27,014 nucleotides of DNA from Roseiarcus sp049514155 (GCF_049514155.1 NZ_JBEKVH010000038.1:1-27014), one strand, 5' to 3'; positions 8,324 through 17,490 are shown, numbered from the stretch's first letter. The notes: generated by a model not told the origin, from the sequence alone. Numbers and translations are program-made.

Positions 8324-8514
8324 GCTCGCTTCGCCGCGCCGGCGTCGGCCCTTATGCGTCCTTTACGTCCGGCGGCGAGTTTGCGAATGGCGCCCTTGCG
8401 CCGATCCCGGCTAAGCGTGTGTCGGCCGGACATCCGGCCCGAGGCATTGCTTTGACCGCTTACACGTCGCCCGTCGCCCGCCGCGGGTCTCCGTCCCCCT
8501 TCAAGGGGCAATTC

Positions 8515-8580
8515 GTGCTACGCGCCGCCTTTCTCGCCGCGACCGGCGTTCTGTTCGCGGTCTGGCTCGCCACGGTCTGA
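8515..8580 (+). CDS. Possible 21-aa membrane peptide upstream of kdpD
   Basis: GTG start with AAGGGG about 7 nt ahead. The frame encodes a short hydrophobic peptide starting MLRAAFLAATGVLF and ending in TGA at 8578-8580. An in-frame TTG at 8452 would give 42 aa. It resembles a one-helix small protein, but length and composition alone cannot exclude chance in GC-rich DNA. Confidence 0.22.
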   Translation: MLRAAFLAATGVLFAVWLATV

Positions 8581-8604
8581 GGCGAAGCCGGCGGAAGGAG
8601 GGCG

Positions 8605-8635
8605 TTGCGGTCGCCGACCGGCCATGCGCTATAAT
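8605..8635 (+). promoter_or_regulatory. Possible kdpD promoter
   Basis: A perfect TATAAT lies at 8630-8635, with a weak TTGCGG 19 bp upstream (8605-8610). The -10 box is only about 30 bp before the kdpD start, so the transcript leader would be short. The -35 and spacing are poor. Confidence 0.35.
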
Positions 8636-8665
8636 GGTCTCGAATCTTAGCGAAGCCCCGAATCC

Positions 8666-11353
8666 TTGGCCAACGACCGCAACCCCGAGCGCCGACCCGA
8701 CCCGGACGCGCTATTGGCGCTCGCCGAGAAGGGCAAGCGCGGCAAGTTGCTGGTGTTCCTCGGGGCCGCGCCAGGCGTTGGCAAGACCTACGCGATGCTG
8801 CAGCGCGCCGGGCTGTTGCGTGACGAAGGAGTCGACATCGTCGTCGGCCTGGTCGAAACGCACTCGCGCGCTGAAACGGAAGCGCTGACCCAAGGCCTCG
8901 AAATCCTGCCGCGCAAGAAGGTGCGCTGGCAGGGGCGCGAGATCGAGGAGTTCGACCTCGACGGCGCGCTCGCCCGCCGGCCCAAGCTGATCATCGTCGA
9001 CGAGCTCGCCCACTCCAACGCGCCGGAGAGCCGCCACCCCAAACGCTGGCAGGACGTCGAGGAGCTGCTCGACGCGCGCATCGACGTTTGGACCGCGCTC
9101 AACATCCAGCACCTCGAGAGCCTCGCCGACGTGGTTTCGCGCATCACCGGCGTCGTCGTGCGCGAGACCGTTCCCGACATCGTGCTGCGCGACGCCGACG
9201 ACATCGTGCTCGTCGACATCACGTCGGAAGACCTGATCCAGCGCCTCAAGGACGGCAAAGTCTATCTGGCGGAGACGGCGCGGCTCGCCCAACAGAAATT
9301 CTTCACCCTGCGCAACCTGACCGCGCTGCGCGAGATCGCGCTACGCCGCACCGCGGCGCGGGTCGACGACCAGATGGTCGAACAGTTGCGCCAGGGCGCG
9401 ATCGGCGGGCCGTGGGAGACGAGCGAGCGTCTGCTGGTCTGCGTCGGACCCGACGCGCTGTCGATGGACGTGGTGCGGGCGGCAAGCCGGCTCGCCACCG
9501 GCCTCAACGCCAGCTGGGTGGCGGCGACGGTCGATCGACCGAGCGGCGACGCCGGCGGCGGGGTCGACGCGGCGCTCAGACTGGCGCAGAGCCTGGGAGC
9601 GGAAACGACGCGGCTGGTCGGCCACGACATGCCGGCTGAGATCCTGGGCTACGCCGAGCGCGAGAACATCACCCAGATCGTCGTCGGCCGCTCGAAGGCG
9701 GGGTTGCTCGGCCGCCTCGCCGGCCGCTCGCTGTCCGATGCGCTGGCGCGGCGCGCCAGCCTGGTCGGCGTGCACATCGTCACCGGCGACAAACGGCGCG
9801 AAGCGCCGCGTCGGCCCCGCTTCGCCTTCGCGCTCGACCGCGACCTGCCGATCGGCGCGCTCGCTGCGGCAGGTTCGGTCGCCGTCGCCGTCGCCGTCGG
9901 CGAGGCGCTCGACCGCTGGCTGCGCCTGCCCAACTTGTCGATGATCTTCCTCATCGCGGTGCTGCTCTCGGCGGCGCGCTTCGGCGTGCGCGCGGCGATC
10001 TTGGCGGCGGTGCTGTCGTTTCTCGCCTACGACTTCTTCTTCGTCCCGCCCTACTACCAGTTCACGATCGCCGAGCCGCAGGAATTCTTCGCCCTCGTCA
10101 TCTTTCTCGTCGTGGCGAGCCTGGTCGGCTGGCTCGCCGGCCGGGCGCGCGATCAGGAACGGCTGGCGCGCGCCAGCGCCCAGGCGACGAGCTCGCTGTT
10201 CGAGTTCTCGCGCAAGCTCTCCGGCGCGGTGACGCTCGACGACATCCTCGATACGACGACCGTCTACGCCCACAAGACGCTCAGGGCGCGCGGCGTCGTC
10301 ATGCTGCTGCCCGAGGACGGCGAGCTGCCGCTGAGCGCCGCCTGGCCGCCGATCGACGAGCTCGATCCCGGCGAGAACGGCGCCGCGCGCTGGGCCTTCG
10401 ACAAGAGCGAGCCGGCCGGCTGGAAGACCGGCACGCTGCCCAACGTGCGCTTCCAGTTCCGTCCGCTCGTCACCTCGCGCGGCGTGGTCGGCGTGTGCGG
10501 CTTCGAGCCGGCCGACCGCGACGCGCCGATTTCGCCGACGCTCGAACACGCCCTCAACCTCATTCTCGAGCAGGCGGCGATCGCCATCGACCGCGCGCTG
10601 CTGGTCAAGGACTCGGTGCGCACCGTCGCGCTGGAGGAGAACGAGAAGCTGCGCGGCACTCTGCTCGCCTCGCTGTCGCACGACCTGCGCACGCCGCTGG
10701 CGACGATCACCGGCGCGGTGACGACGCTGCGCAGGTTCGGCGACGGCATGGCGCCCGAGCAGCGCGCCGACCTGCTCGCCTCGATCGACGAGGAGAGCGC
10801 GCGGCTGACCCGCTTCATCGCCAACCTGCTCGACATGTCGCGGATCGAAGCCGGCGCCCTGAAGCCCAAGCAGGATCTCGTCGACGTCGTCGAAGTCGTC
10901 CGCGCGGCGATCGAGCGCGCGACCAAGGTCTTTTCCGGCCAGCCCATCACGACCAGCCTCGCGCGCGACCTGCCCTATGTGCGCTGCGACGCCAATCTGC
11001 TCGAGCAGGTGCTGTTCAACCTGCTCGACAACGCGCTGAAATACGGCGGCGGCGGGCGGGTGATCGTCCACGCGCGGCCGGAGGGCGCCAACGTGCTGGT
11101 CTCGGTGACCGACGAGGGGCCCGGCATCAAGCCGACTGACCTCGAGCGCGTGTTCGAGAAGTTCTATCGCGGCGGCCGCGCCGACGGGCGGCGCGCCGGC
11201 ACCGGCCTCGGCCTGTCGATCAGCCGCGGCCTGATCGAGGCGATGGGCGGCCGCATCTGGGCCGAAAGCCCGGCGGTCAAGCGGCGCGGCGCGCGCATCG
11301 TCATTTCGATGCCGGCGGTGGAAGCGCGCGAAATCGCCAAGGCGGCCTCATGA
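8666..11353 (+). CDS. kdpD: Osmosensitive K+ channel histidine kinase KdpD
   Basis: 895 aa, the membrane sensor kinase that responds to low potassium or ionic stress and controls KdpE. Domains in order: the N-terminal KdpD domain with Walker A GAAPGVGKT (33-41) and DELAHSNAP; a UspA-like domain at about 250-370; four closely spaced membrane helices at about 400-500; a GAF-like region; and the kinase core with H-box SHDLRTPL (His672), an N-box NLLDNALKYGG, G1 DEGPGIK and G2 GTGLGLSI. It begins with TTG at 8666 and a poor ribosome-binding site. A nearby ATG at 8634 is in another frame. The stop overlaps kdpE (ATGA). Unlike the E. coli arrangement, kdpDE diverge from kdpFABC. Confidence 0.97.
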   Translation: MANDRNPERRPDPDALLALAEKGKRGKLLVFLGAAPGVGKTYAMLQRAGLLRDEGVDIVVGLVETHSRAETEALTQGLEILPRKKVRWQGREIEEFDLDGALARRPKLIIVDELAHSNAPESRHPKRWQDVEELLDARIDVWTALNIQHLESLADVVSRITGVVVRETVPDIVLRDADDIVLVDITSEDLIQRLKDGKVYLAETARLAQQKFFTLRNLTALREIALRRTAARVDDQMVEQLRQGAIGGPWETSERLLVCVGPDALSMDVVRAASRLATGLNASWVAATVDRPSGDAGGGVDAALRLAQSLGAETTRLVGHDMPAEILGYAERENITQIVVGRSKAGLLGRLAGRSLSDALARRASLVGVHIVTGDKRREAPRRPRFAFALDRDLPIGALAAAGSVAVAVAVGEALDRWLRLPNLSMIFLIAVLLSAARFGVRAAILAAVLSFLAYDFFFVPPYYQFTIAEPQEFFALVIFLVVASLVGWLAGRARDQERLARASAQATSSLFEFSRKLSGAVTLDDILDTTTVYAHKTLRARGVVMLLPEDGELPLSAAWPPIDELDPGENGAARWAFDKSEPAGWKTGTLPNVRFQFRPLVTSRGVVGVCGFEPADRDAPISPTLEHALNLILEQAAIAIDRALLVKDSVRTVALEENEKLRGTLLASLSHDLRTPLATITGAVTTLRRFGDGMAPEQRADLLASIDEESARLTRFIANLLDMSRIEAGALKPKQDLVDVVEVVRAAIERATKVFSGQPITTSLARDLPYVRCDANLLEQVLFNLLDNALKYGGGGRVIVHARPEGANVLVSVTDEGPGIKPTDLERVFEKFYRGGRADGRRAGTGLGLSISRGLIEAMGGRIWAESPAVKRRGARIVISMPAVEAREIAKAAS

Positions 11354-12039
11354 ACGGCGCGAGGGTCCTGATCGTCGACGACGAACCGCAAATCCTGCGC
11401 TTCCTCAAGCCCGCGCTGGAGGCGTCGGGCTATCAGGTGCTGCACGCCGCCTCCGGCCACGAAGCGCTGCGGCTGATCGCCAATTCGGCGCCCGACCTGA
11501 TCGTCCTCGACCTCGGCCTGCCCGACATGGACGGCAAGGACGTGATCGAGCGGGCGCGCAGCTTCGCCGCCGCGCCGATCGTCGTTCTGTCGGCGCGCGA
11601 CCGCGAGGCGGAGAAGATCGCCGCGCTCGACCTCGGCGCCGACGATTACGTCGAGAAGCCGTTCGCGATCGGCGAGCTGCTGGCGCGCATGCGCGCCGCC
11701 ATGCGCCACGCGCGGACGGGCGCGGCGCCGAAGACGCGCGTCGCGGTCGACGGCCTGACGATCGACATGGAGAAGCGGCTGGTGACCCGCGACGGCGCTG
11801 CGATCAAGCTGACGCCGCGCGAATACGACCTCTTGTGCGCGCTCGCCGGCAATCCCGGCCGGGTGATGACCCACGGCCAGATCCTCACCGCCGTCTGGGG
11901 TCCGGCGCACAAGGACGACACGCAGTACCTGAGGGTGTTCGTCGGCCAGCTGCGCGCCAAGATCGAGCGCGATCCAGCGCAACCGACGATCATCCGCACT
12001 GAATCGGGCGTCGGCTATCGGTTTGCCGAGAGCACATAG
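11350..12039 (+). CDS. kdpE: KDP operon response regulator KdpE
   Basis: 229 aa, OmpR/PhoB-class regulator. The receiver has the acidic pair D10-D11, phosphoacceptor Asp54 in VLDLGLPD, the switch residue in VLSARD and Lys in EKPFAIGELLAR. The C-terminal winged helix contains LTPREYDLLCALA, RVFVGQLRAKIE and GVGYRF. The start codon overlaps the kdpD stop by 4 nt, so the two are translated together. It should activate the divergent kdpFABC operon through sites in the intergenic region. Its 3' end faces the efflux operon, with only 22 bp between the two stops. Confidence 0.97.
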   Translation: MNGARVLIVDDEPQILRFLKPALEASGYQVLHAASGHEALRLIANSAPDLIVLDLGLPDMDGKDVIERARSFAAAPIVVLSARDREAEKIAALDLGADDYVEKPFAIGELLARMRAAMRHARTGAAPKTRVAVDGLTIDMEKRLVTRDGAAIKLTPREYDLLCALAGNPGRVMTHGQILTAVWGPAHKDDTQYLRVFVGQLRAKIERDPAQPTIIRTESGVGYRFAEST

Positions 12040-12061
12040 GCGTAGGCCGCCGCGCGCCGTT

Positions 12062-13579
12062 TCACGGCGCCGCAGGCTGAGACCGCAGGTGCGGGCCCAC
12101 CGCCTCGTCCGCGACTTCGGATCGGCTGGCGTCCATCGGCCCATCCCATCCGCCGCCGAGCGCCTTGGCGAGAGCGACATAATCCTTGGCGAGCGAGACT
12201 CGGCTCTGGATCAGCGAATTTTCGGCCGAGTACAACGAGCGCTCGGCATCGAGCACATCGAGAAAACTCGACTTGCCCGCCTCGTATTGCGCGCGCGACA
12301 GGTCGGCGGCCTTGCGGTAATTGTCCACGCTCGAAGCGAGTTGCTTGGCGCGCAGGCGCTCCCACGAAAGCGACACCAGCGCGTTCTCCACGTCCTCCAT
12401 CGCGGTCAGCACCGACGAGCGCCAGGCGACGAGATATTCGTCGCGCTGCGCCTGGGCCCCGTCGCGCTGCGCCGCGAGCTTGCCGCCGTCGAATATCGGA
12501 ATCGAAACGGATGGCCCCCACGACCACGAAACGGACGAGGCGCGCAACAGCTCGCCGGGACGGCTCGCGCTCGTCGACAGCGAGCCGGCCAGTGAGACGT
12601 CGGGATAGAGTGCGGCTTCCGCCGCGCCGATTTTCGCCGTCGCCTGCGCGACGCGCCGTTCGGCCGCGCGAACGTCGGGCCGCCGAGTCAGCAGGTCGGC
12701 GGGCACGCCGGCCGGCAGCGGCCTGCGCGGCGCGGGGGTCGCGCGGGGCGTCTGCATCCGATCGTCAAGCGCCCCGGGGGCGCGGCCGGTCAGCACCGAG
12801 AGACGATGGACCGCCTCGGCGTAGTCGGCCTCGTAAGTAGGAACGTCCGCGGCAGTGGTGCTCGCTTCCGCGTCCGCTTTGGCGGCGTCGGCGCCCGAGG
12901 CGGAGCCTGCGTCGAATTTCACATGCGTCAGATCCGCCGTCCTGCGCTCCGACGCCAACGTTCGCCGCGCGAGCGCGATCTGCTCCTGATAGCCGCGCGC
13001 CTCGGCGTAGTCGGCGCCGACGTCGCCGACTAGCGTCAGCAGAGTAGAGCGCAAATCCTCCTCGGTCGCTTCTTCGCCATAACCGGCCGCTTCCGCGTCG
13101 CGCCGGTTGGCGCCGAACAAGTCGAGCTCCCAGCTTGCGTCGAACCCCGCCTGGAACGGCGCCGACACACCGCTGGACGACGTCGCCGACGTGGTCGTGG
13201 TCATCGTCTCGCCGCCCAACGCCGATTGCCGCCCCGTCTCGGACGCCGAGGCGCTGCCGGTGAGCGACGGCCCGAGCGCCGCCCCCGCTTCCCGTCGCGT
13301 CGCCCGCGCTTCGCGGATCTTGGCCTTGGCGCTGGCGACGTCCGAGTTGCCGGCGATCGCTTCGGCCATCAGCGCGTCGAGCAGCGGGTCGTTAAAGGCG
13401 CGCCACCACGCGTCGAGCGAGGCGGCGGGCGTCGACGGCCCACGCCCATCGGTCGCGGCCTGCGTCCATTGCGCCGGAAGCGTCATGTCCGGCTTCGCGT
13501 AATCCGGACCGACCGCGCAACCCGCCAGCAGCGTCGCGAGTGCTTGCGCCGCTGCGACATTCAAGAACGAAGGGCGCAT
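12062..13579 (-). CDS. Outer-membrane efflux lipoprotein, NodT/TolC family
   Basis: 505 aa from the ATG at 13579. GGGAG lies 8 nt before it and would be too close to the GTG at 13588, which the frame also allows. The signal peptide ends in a lipobox, LLAGC, followed by AVGPDYAKP, the usual start of NodT-type outer-membrane factors. Two outer-membrane efflux repeats follow, with the family features DLFGANRRDAEAA, LTGRAPGALD, LLTRRPDVRAAERRVAQA and YEAGKSSFLDVLDAERSLY. It would form the outer-membrane channel of the pump made with the two genes just upstream. It begins at the macB stop, so all three are cotranscribed. The substrate is unknown. Confidence 0.93.
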   Translation of the reverse strand: MRPSFLNVAAAQALATLLAGCAVGPDYAKPDMTLPAQWTQAATDGRGPSTPAASLDAWWRAFNDPLLDALMAEAIAGNSDVASAKAKIREARATRREAGAALGPSLTGSASASETGRQSALGGETMTTTTSATSSSGVSAPFQAGFDASWELDLFGANRRDAEAAGYGEEATEEDLRSTLLTLVGDVGADYAEARGYQEQIALARRTLASERRTADLTHVKFDAGSASGADAAKADAEASTTAADVPTYEADYAEAVHRLSVLTGRAPGALDDRMQTPRATPAPRRPLPAGVPADLLTRRPDVRAAERRVAQATAKIGAAEAALYPDVSLAGSLSTSASRPGELLRASSVSWSWGPSVSIPIFDGGKLAAQRDGAQAQRDEYLVAWRSSVLTAMEDVENALVSLSWERLRAKQLASSVDNYRKAADLSRAQYEAGKSSFLDVLDAERSLYSAENSLIQSRVSLAKDYVALAKALGGGWDGPMDASRSEVADEAVGPHLRSQPAAP

Positions 13580-13584
13580 CGCCT

Positions 13585-15534
13585 TCACTCCCGCGCCAGC
13601 GCGTCGACCGGATCGAGCTGCGCCGCGCCGCGCGCCGGCAGCCAGCCGAAGACGACGCCGATCAGCGTCGAGCAGCCGAAGGCGGCGACAATCGAGGATC
13701 CCGAATAGACGAAAGAGAACGTCGACCCCAGCGCCCGGAACACAACCGCCGCGCCGAGCGCCGCCAACACGCCCAGCGCGCCGCCGGCCATGCAGACCAG
13801 AACCGCCTCGATGAGAAACTGCTGCATGATGTCGGAACGCCGGGCGCCGACCGCCATCCGCACGCCGATCTCTTTCACCCGCTCCGACACCGAGACCAGC
13901 ATGATGTTCATCACGCCGATGCCGCCGACGAACAACGAAATGACGGCAATGGCGGCAATCAGCGCCGTCATCGTCTGCGTCGTCGCGGTGATCGCGCTGC
14001 GAATGTCGCTGGTGTTAAAGAGGAAGAAATCGCGCGCGCCGTGTCGTCTTTCGAGGAGCTGCGTCGCCGCCTGTTCGGCAAGATCGTTGTCGACGTTGTC
14101 TTTGACACGCAACACGACGCTGCGTAGCGAATTGTCACCAAGAAAGCGCGCCTGGACCGACGAATAGGCGATGAACGCCGATATGCTCCCGCTCGAACCA
14201 AAGCCCTGCTGCTTGCGAGTCACCCCGATTATCGTGCACGGCACCTTGCCGACGAGGATCGTCTTGCCGATCGCATCCTCTCCGCCGCCGAATAGCGTCG
14301 ATTCCGCGTTCTCGTCGATGACGATTTCCTGCGACAAGTCGCGTTCGGCGCTGGCGTCGAAGAAACGGCCCGCCTTGAGCTTGACGCCCTTGACCGCGAA
14401 ATAGTCGGCGCCGACGCCGTTCACTTGCGCGCTCGCTTCAATCGAAGCGTATCGCAATGTGGTCGAGGTCGAAACCGTTGGCGTCGCCCCGGCGGCATAG
14501 TCCTGGCGCGCCAGCGCCTCCGCGTCGGCGAGCACGAGCGTCTTGATCTTGGCCGCCCGCGTATCGCCAAACCCATTGCCGGGGAAGATCTCGAGCGTGT
14601 TGGTGCCGAGGTCGGCAATATTGTTGAGCACCTTGCGGCGCGAGCCTTCGCCGAGCGCCACCATCGCGACGACCGAGGCGATCCCGATCACAATGCCGAG
14701 CATCGTCAGTGTTGTCCGCAGGCGGTGCGAGGTCAGGGCGAGCACAGCCATGCGGAACGACTCGGTGAGCCGATCGATCGGCGCGCACCACGACGATTCG
14801 TGGCCCGCGCGCGCCGTGAGCGTCGTCGCGGCGGCCGGCGCGCCCGACGCGACGATGCGATCCTCGACGATTCGCCCGTCGGACATCTCGACGACGCGGC
14901 GTGCGCGCATCGCCACCGCCGAATCGTGGGTGACGAGGATGACGGTGCGCCCTTCCGCGTTGAGCTCGCCGAGGATGTTGAGGACATCCTCGCCGGAATG
15001 GCGGTCGAGCGCGCCGGTCGGCTCGTCGGCGAGGATCACTTCGCCGCCATTGATCAGCGCCCGCGCGATCGAGACGCGCTGCTGCTGGCCGCCGGAGAGC
15101 TGGCTCGGTCGATGATGGGCGCGGTCGGCCATGCCGAGGCGCGCAAGCAGCCGCTCGGCAAGATCGTGGCGGCGCGTCGGCGCGACGCCGGCGTAGACCG
15201 CAGGAATCTCGACGTTGCCCAGCGCGTTGAGCTCCGGCAACAGGTGATAGCGCTGAAAGATGAAGCCGAAATGCTCGCGCCGCAACTCGGCCTGCTCGTC
15301 CGGCGTCAGCGTCGCGATCGAGCGGCCGGCGAACCGGTACTCGCCCGCCGTCGGCCGGTCGAGGCAGCCGAGGATGTTCATCAACGTCGACTTGCCGGAC
15401 CCGGAGGCGCCGACGATTGCGACGAATTCGCCGCCGGCGATGTCGAGGTCGATGTCGCGCAGCGCGGCGATTGATCCTTCGCCGGAGGGAAATTCGCGCC
15501 GCACGCCGCGAAGAGAAATGAATGCGCTGGACAT
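13585..15534 (-). CDS. macB: MacB-type ABC transporter, fused ATPase and permease
   Basis: 649 aa. The N-terminal ATPase has Walker A GASGSGKST (42-50), the signature LSGGQQQRVSIARAL, Walker B VILADEPTGALD and the H-loop LVTHD. A linker and four predicted membrane helices follow: one near residue 270 and three at the C-terminus, including the FtsX-like block GGIGVMNIMLVSVSERVKEI. This is the MacB layout, with a large periplasmic domain between helices 1 and 2. MacB-type proteins drive substrates from the periplasm through a TolC-like channel rather than across the inner membrane. The start lies 3 nt beyond the macA stop. The symbol marks the family; it is not a claim of macrolide transport. 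Confidence 0.94.
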   Translation of the reverse strand: MSSAFISLRGVRREFPSGEGSIAALRDIDLDIAGGEFVAIVGASGSGKSTLMNILGCLDRPTAGEYRFAGRSIATLTPDEQAELRREHFGFIFQRYHLLPELNALGNVEIPAVYAGVAPTRRHDLAERLLARLGMADRAHHRPSQLSGGQQQRVSIARALINGGEVILADEPTGALDRHSGEDVLNILGELNAEGRTVILVTHDSAVAMRARRVVEMSDGRIVEDRIVASGAPAAATTLTARAGHESSWCAPIDRLTESFRMAVLALTSHRLRTTLTMLGIVIGIASVVAMVALGEGSRRKVLNNIADLGTNTLEIFPGNGFGDTRAAKIKTLVLADAEALARQDYAAGATPTVSTSTTLRYASIEASAQVNGVGADYFAVKGVKLKAGRFFDASAERDLSQEIVIDENAESTLFGGGEDAIGKTILVGKVPCTIIGVTRKQQGFGSSGSISAFIAYSSVQARFLGDNSLRSVVLRVKDNVDNDLAEQAATQLLERRHGARDFFLFNTSDIRSAITATTQTMTALIAAIAVISLFVGGIGVMNIMLVSVSERVKEIGVRMAVGARRSDIMQQFLIEAVLVCMAGGALGVLAALGAAVVFRALGSTFSFVYSGSSIVAAFGCSTLIGVVFGWLPARGAAQLDPVDALARE

Positions 15535-15537
15535 CGC

Positions 15538-16833
15538 TCAAAGCGCTCCGGGCGGCGCTGGCATGGCGGAGGCCTTCGTCTCCGACGATCGCCGGCCGAT
15601 GACGACTCGTTCGCCCGCGCTGACGCCGGAGCGGATCTCGCAGCGCGCCTTGTCGTCGAGCCCGACCTGCACCATGCGGCGCGTGAGGCTTCCGTCTGCG
15701 TTGGCGACCTCGACCGCGCGTTCGCCGTTGGCGTCGGGCGGCGACAGCGCCGCGGTTGGGATCGTCACCACGCCCTTGGCCTCGCCGAGCACGATGCGCA
15801 CCTGTGCGGTCATGTAAGTGCGCAGAACGCCGTCGGGATTGTCCACTTCGAAGCGGCCGTAATAATAGATGGCGGAGGTTGTCGACGACGAGGAGGAGGA
15901 AGAGGACGAACTCGTGCTGGCGCTCGACGACGAGGCGATCTCCGAGTCCGAGCGCAGCGAATCCGGCGCCGGGTCGAGCGACAACAGCGTCGCCTCCCAT
16001 TGCCGCTGCGGCGCGCCGAGAATGGAGAAGACCGCCTTCTCGCCGATCTTCACTTTTGGCGCGTCGGCCTCGGAGATCTCCGCGCGCACGAGCATGCGAT
16101 CTATCCGGCCAAGAACAGCGATGGTCGGCGCCGACTGCACAGCGTTGACGTTCTGTCCTTCCTGCGTCGCCACGAGCAGCACCGTTCCGTCAATCGGCGC
16201 GGTGATGCGAGTGTAGCCGAGGTCGACGCGCGCGCTGTCGACTTTGACCTCCGCCTCCTTGATCTGCGCGTCGAGCGAGTCGATCTCGGCGCGAGTGGTT
16301 TCGACCGCCTCTTTCGCCGATTCCCATGAATCGCGCGAGGTCGCCTCCTTGGCGAGCGTCTTCTCCTCGCGCTCCAGCGCCCACGCGTCGTAAGCGAGCG
16401 TCGCTTCCTTCTGCCGCTTCTGCGCGCGGACGTCCTCAAGCGCGGCTTCGGTGGATTTGAGGTCGTTTTGCTGCGTCACGTTGTCGATCTCGGCGATCAG
16501 ATCGCCGGCGGCGACGGGCCGGCCGATGACCGCGTTCATCTTGGTGATGCGGCCGGAGACCTGCGCGCCGACGGCGACGAGTTGCGTCGGTCGGAGTTCG
16601 CCAGTCGCCTGCACGCTCTGTTCGACATCGCCGATCGTCGCTTCGGCGAGCAACAGGTCGGCAAGCGGATCGGTCGCGAAATTCGTTCGGTAAACGTGAT
16701 ACGCGGCGGCGCCGACGACGGCCAGGATGACGAACGAAGCCGCGAGCCGGCGAGGCCAGCGGCGCGCCCGGCGCGCGGCCGCAGCGTCGACGCGCACGTT
16801 CGACCGCGCGGCCGATCGATCGACCACATTCAT
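15538..16833 (-). CDS. macA: MacA-type periplasmic adaptor (membrane fusion protein) with poly-Ser insert
   Basis: 431 aa from the ATG at 16833, with GAGG 7 nt ahead and a 4-nt overlap with the tetR stop. One membrane anchor spans about residues 30-48. The biotinyl-lipoyl half motifs flank an alpha-helical hairpin at about 105-185 (QLVAVGAQVSGRI before it; GYTRITAPIDGTVLLVATQEG after it). A beta-barrel and membrane-proximal domain follow. A serine-rich tract of about 25 residues at roughly 296-321 interrupts the barrel, just before IYYYGRFEVDNPDG. As I know the family, such Ser/Thr inserts occur at this place in some MacA relatives, so it need not be an error. It couples the MacB-like pump to the outer-membrane factor. 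Confidence 0.93.
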   Translation of the reverse strand: MNVVDRSAARSNVRVDAAAARRARRWPRRLAASFVILAVVGAAAYHVYRTNFATDPLADLLLAEATIGDVEQSVQATGELRPTQLVAVGAQVSGRITKMNAVIGRPVAAGDLIAEIDNVTQQNDLKSTEAALEDVRAQKRQKEATLAYDAWALEREEKTLAKEATSRDSWESAKEAVETTRAEIDSLDAQIKEAEVKVDSARVDLGYTRITAPIDGTVLLVATQEGQNVNAVQSAPTIAVLGRIDRMLVRAEISEADAPKVKIGEKAVFSILGAPQRQWEATLLSLDPAPDSLRSDSEIASSSSASTSSSSSSSSSSTTSAIYYYGRFEVDNPDGVLRTYMTAQVRIVLGEAKGVVTIPTAALSPPDANGERAVEVANADGSLTRRMVQVGLDDKARCEIRSGVSAGERVVIGRRSSETKASAMPAPPGAL

Positions 16834-17453
16834 TGCTCGCCTCGTGGATTCCGTGGCGCGTAGCCGCGCATGAACAACTGCAGCGCGCTCTCGACACGCC
16901 GGTCGATCTCCGCATGGGGCGGCGGAGGAAGACCGATCGAGCGGTCGAAGGGCAGCCGCCCCTGGACGAGCGCCAGGAAATGGTCGGCCGCGGTTTCGGG
17001 GTCGTCGATCGCCAGCGCCCCCCGCTCGCCCATCTGCGCCAGCAGCGCAGCAACTCGCGCCCACATCGCCATCGGGCCGGCCGCATGAAATCGCGCGACG
17101 AGTTCGGGAAAGCGGTGGAGATCGACGACGAACAGCCGATAGACGGCGAGCCCGCGTCCATCAACGAAGAAACGCGCCATGCCCTGCGCCAAGCGTCGCA
17201 GGACGCCCTCCGCGTCGCCTTCGAAGCGCTCGGGGATCCAGTCTCCGTCCTCGGGGCGGTCGACCGCGGCCTCAAGGATTTCGAGGAACAGATTCTCCTT
17301 GCTCTCGAAATGGGCGTAGAGTGTCGCCTTGGAAACACCCGCCGTCTTGGCGACGAGGTCCATCGACGCCGCCTCGTAACCGACTTCGGCGAACAGCCGC
17401 CGCGCGGCCTCGAGCATCATTTCCGACTTCTTCGGGCTGCCGGACGGCTTCAT
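16830..17453 (-). CDS. TetR/AcrR family transcriptional regulator
   Basis: 207 aa from the ATG at 17453; a GTG one codon earlier is also possible. The N-terminal HTH is typical: ILEAARRLFAEVGYEAASM-like spacing, then VAKTAGVSKATLYAHFESKE with the YxHFxSKE recognition-helix signature at about residues 40-55. The C-terminal half is a ligand-binding helical domain that resembles AcrR C-terminal types. It is the first gene of the tetR-macA-macB-OMF operon and overlaps macA by 4 nt (ATGA). It most likely represses its own operon through the palindrome at 17476-17490. The inducer is unknown. Confidence 0.93.
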   Translation of the reverse strand: MKPSGSPKKSEMMLEAARRLFAEVGYEAASMDLVAKTAGVSKATLYAHFESKENLFLEILEAAVDRPEDGDWIPERFEGDAEGVLRRLAQGMARFFVDGRGLAVYRLFVVDLHRFPELVARFHAAGPMAMWARVAALLAQMGERGALAIDDPETAADHFLALVQGRLPFDRSIGLPPPPHAEIDRRVESALQLFMRGYAPRNPRGEQ

Positions 17454-17475
17454 CACACGAGGTTTCCTGAATTAG

Positions 17476-17490
17476 ACTGAACCGTTTAGT
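17476..17490. promoter_or_regulatory. Candidate TetR operator
   Basis: ACTGAACCGTTTAGT is a 15-bp inverted repeat with 6 of 7 arm positions matching. It lies 22 bp upstream of the tetR start codon and is immediately followed by a further TTAGT copy. Operators of this sequence type (ACTAAACGGTTCAGT on the other strand) are common upstream of AcrR-like efflux repressors. Confidence 0.55.

Larger units (their letters stand above)
8229..8665. other. Divergent kdpFABC / kdpDE intergenic region
   Basis: 437 bp separate the leftward kdp structural genes from rightward kdpD. The region holds a candidate KdpE operator (8307-8323), a TATAAT sequence close to kdpD, and one doubtful short membrane ORF at 8515-8580. 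The part from about 8330 to 8500 is GC-rich and shows no gene that I can support. Confidence 0.6.

Noticed and set aside
8317..8511. 64-aa minus-strand ORF in the kdp intergenic region
   Set aside because: Arg/Gly-rich, no ribosome-binding site of note, and it covers the likely regulatory region.
9341..11071. 576-aa open frame opposite kdpD
   Set aside because: Antisense shadow with no recognisable motif.
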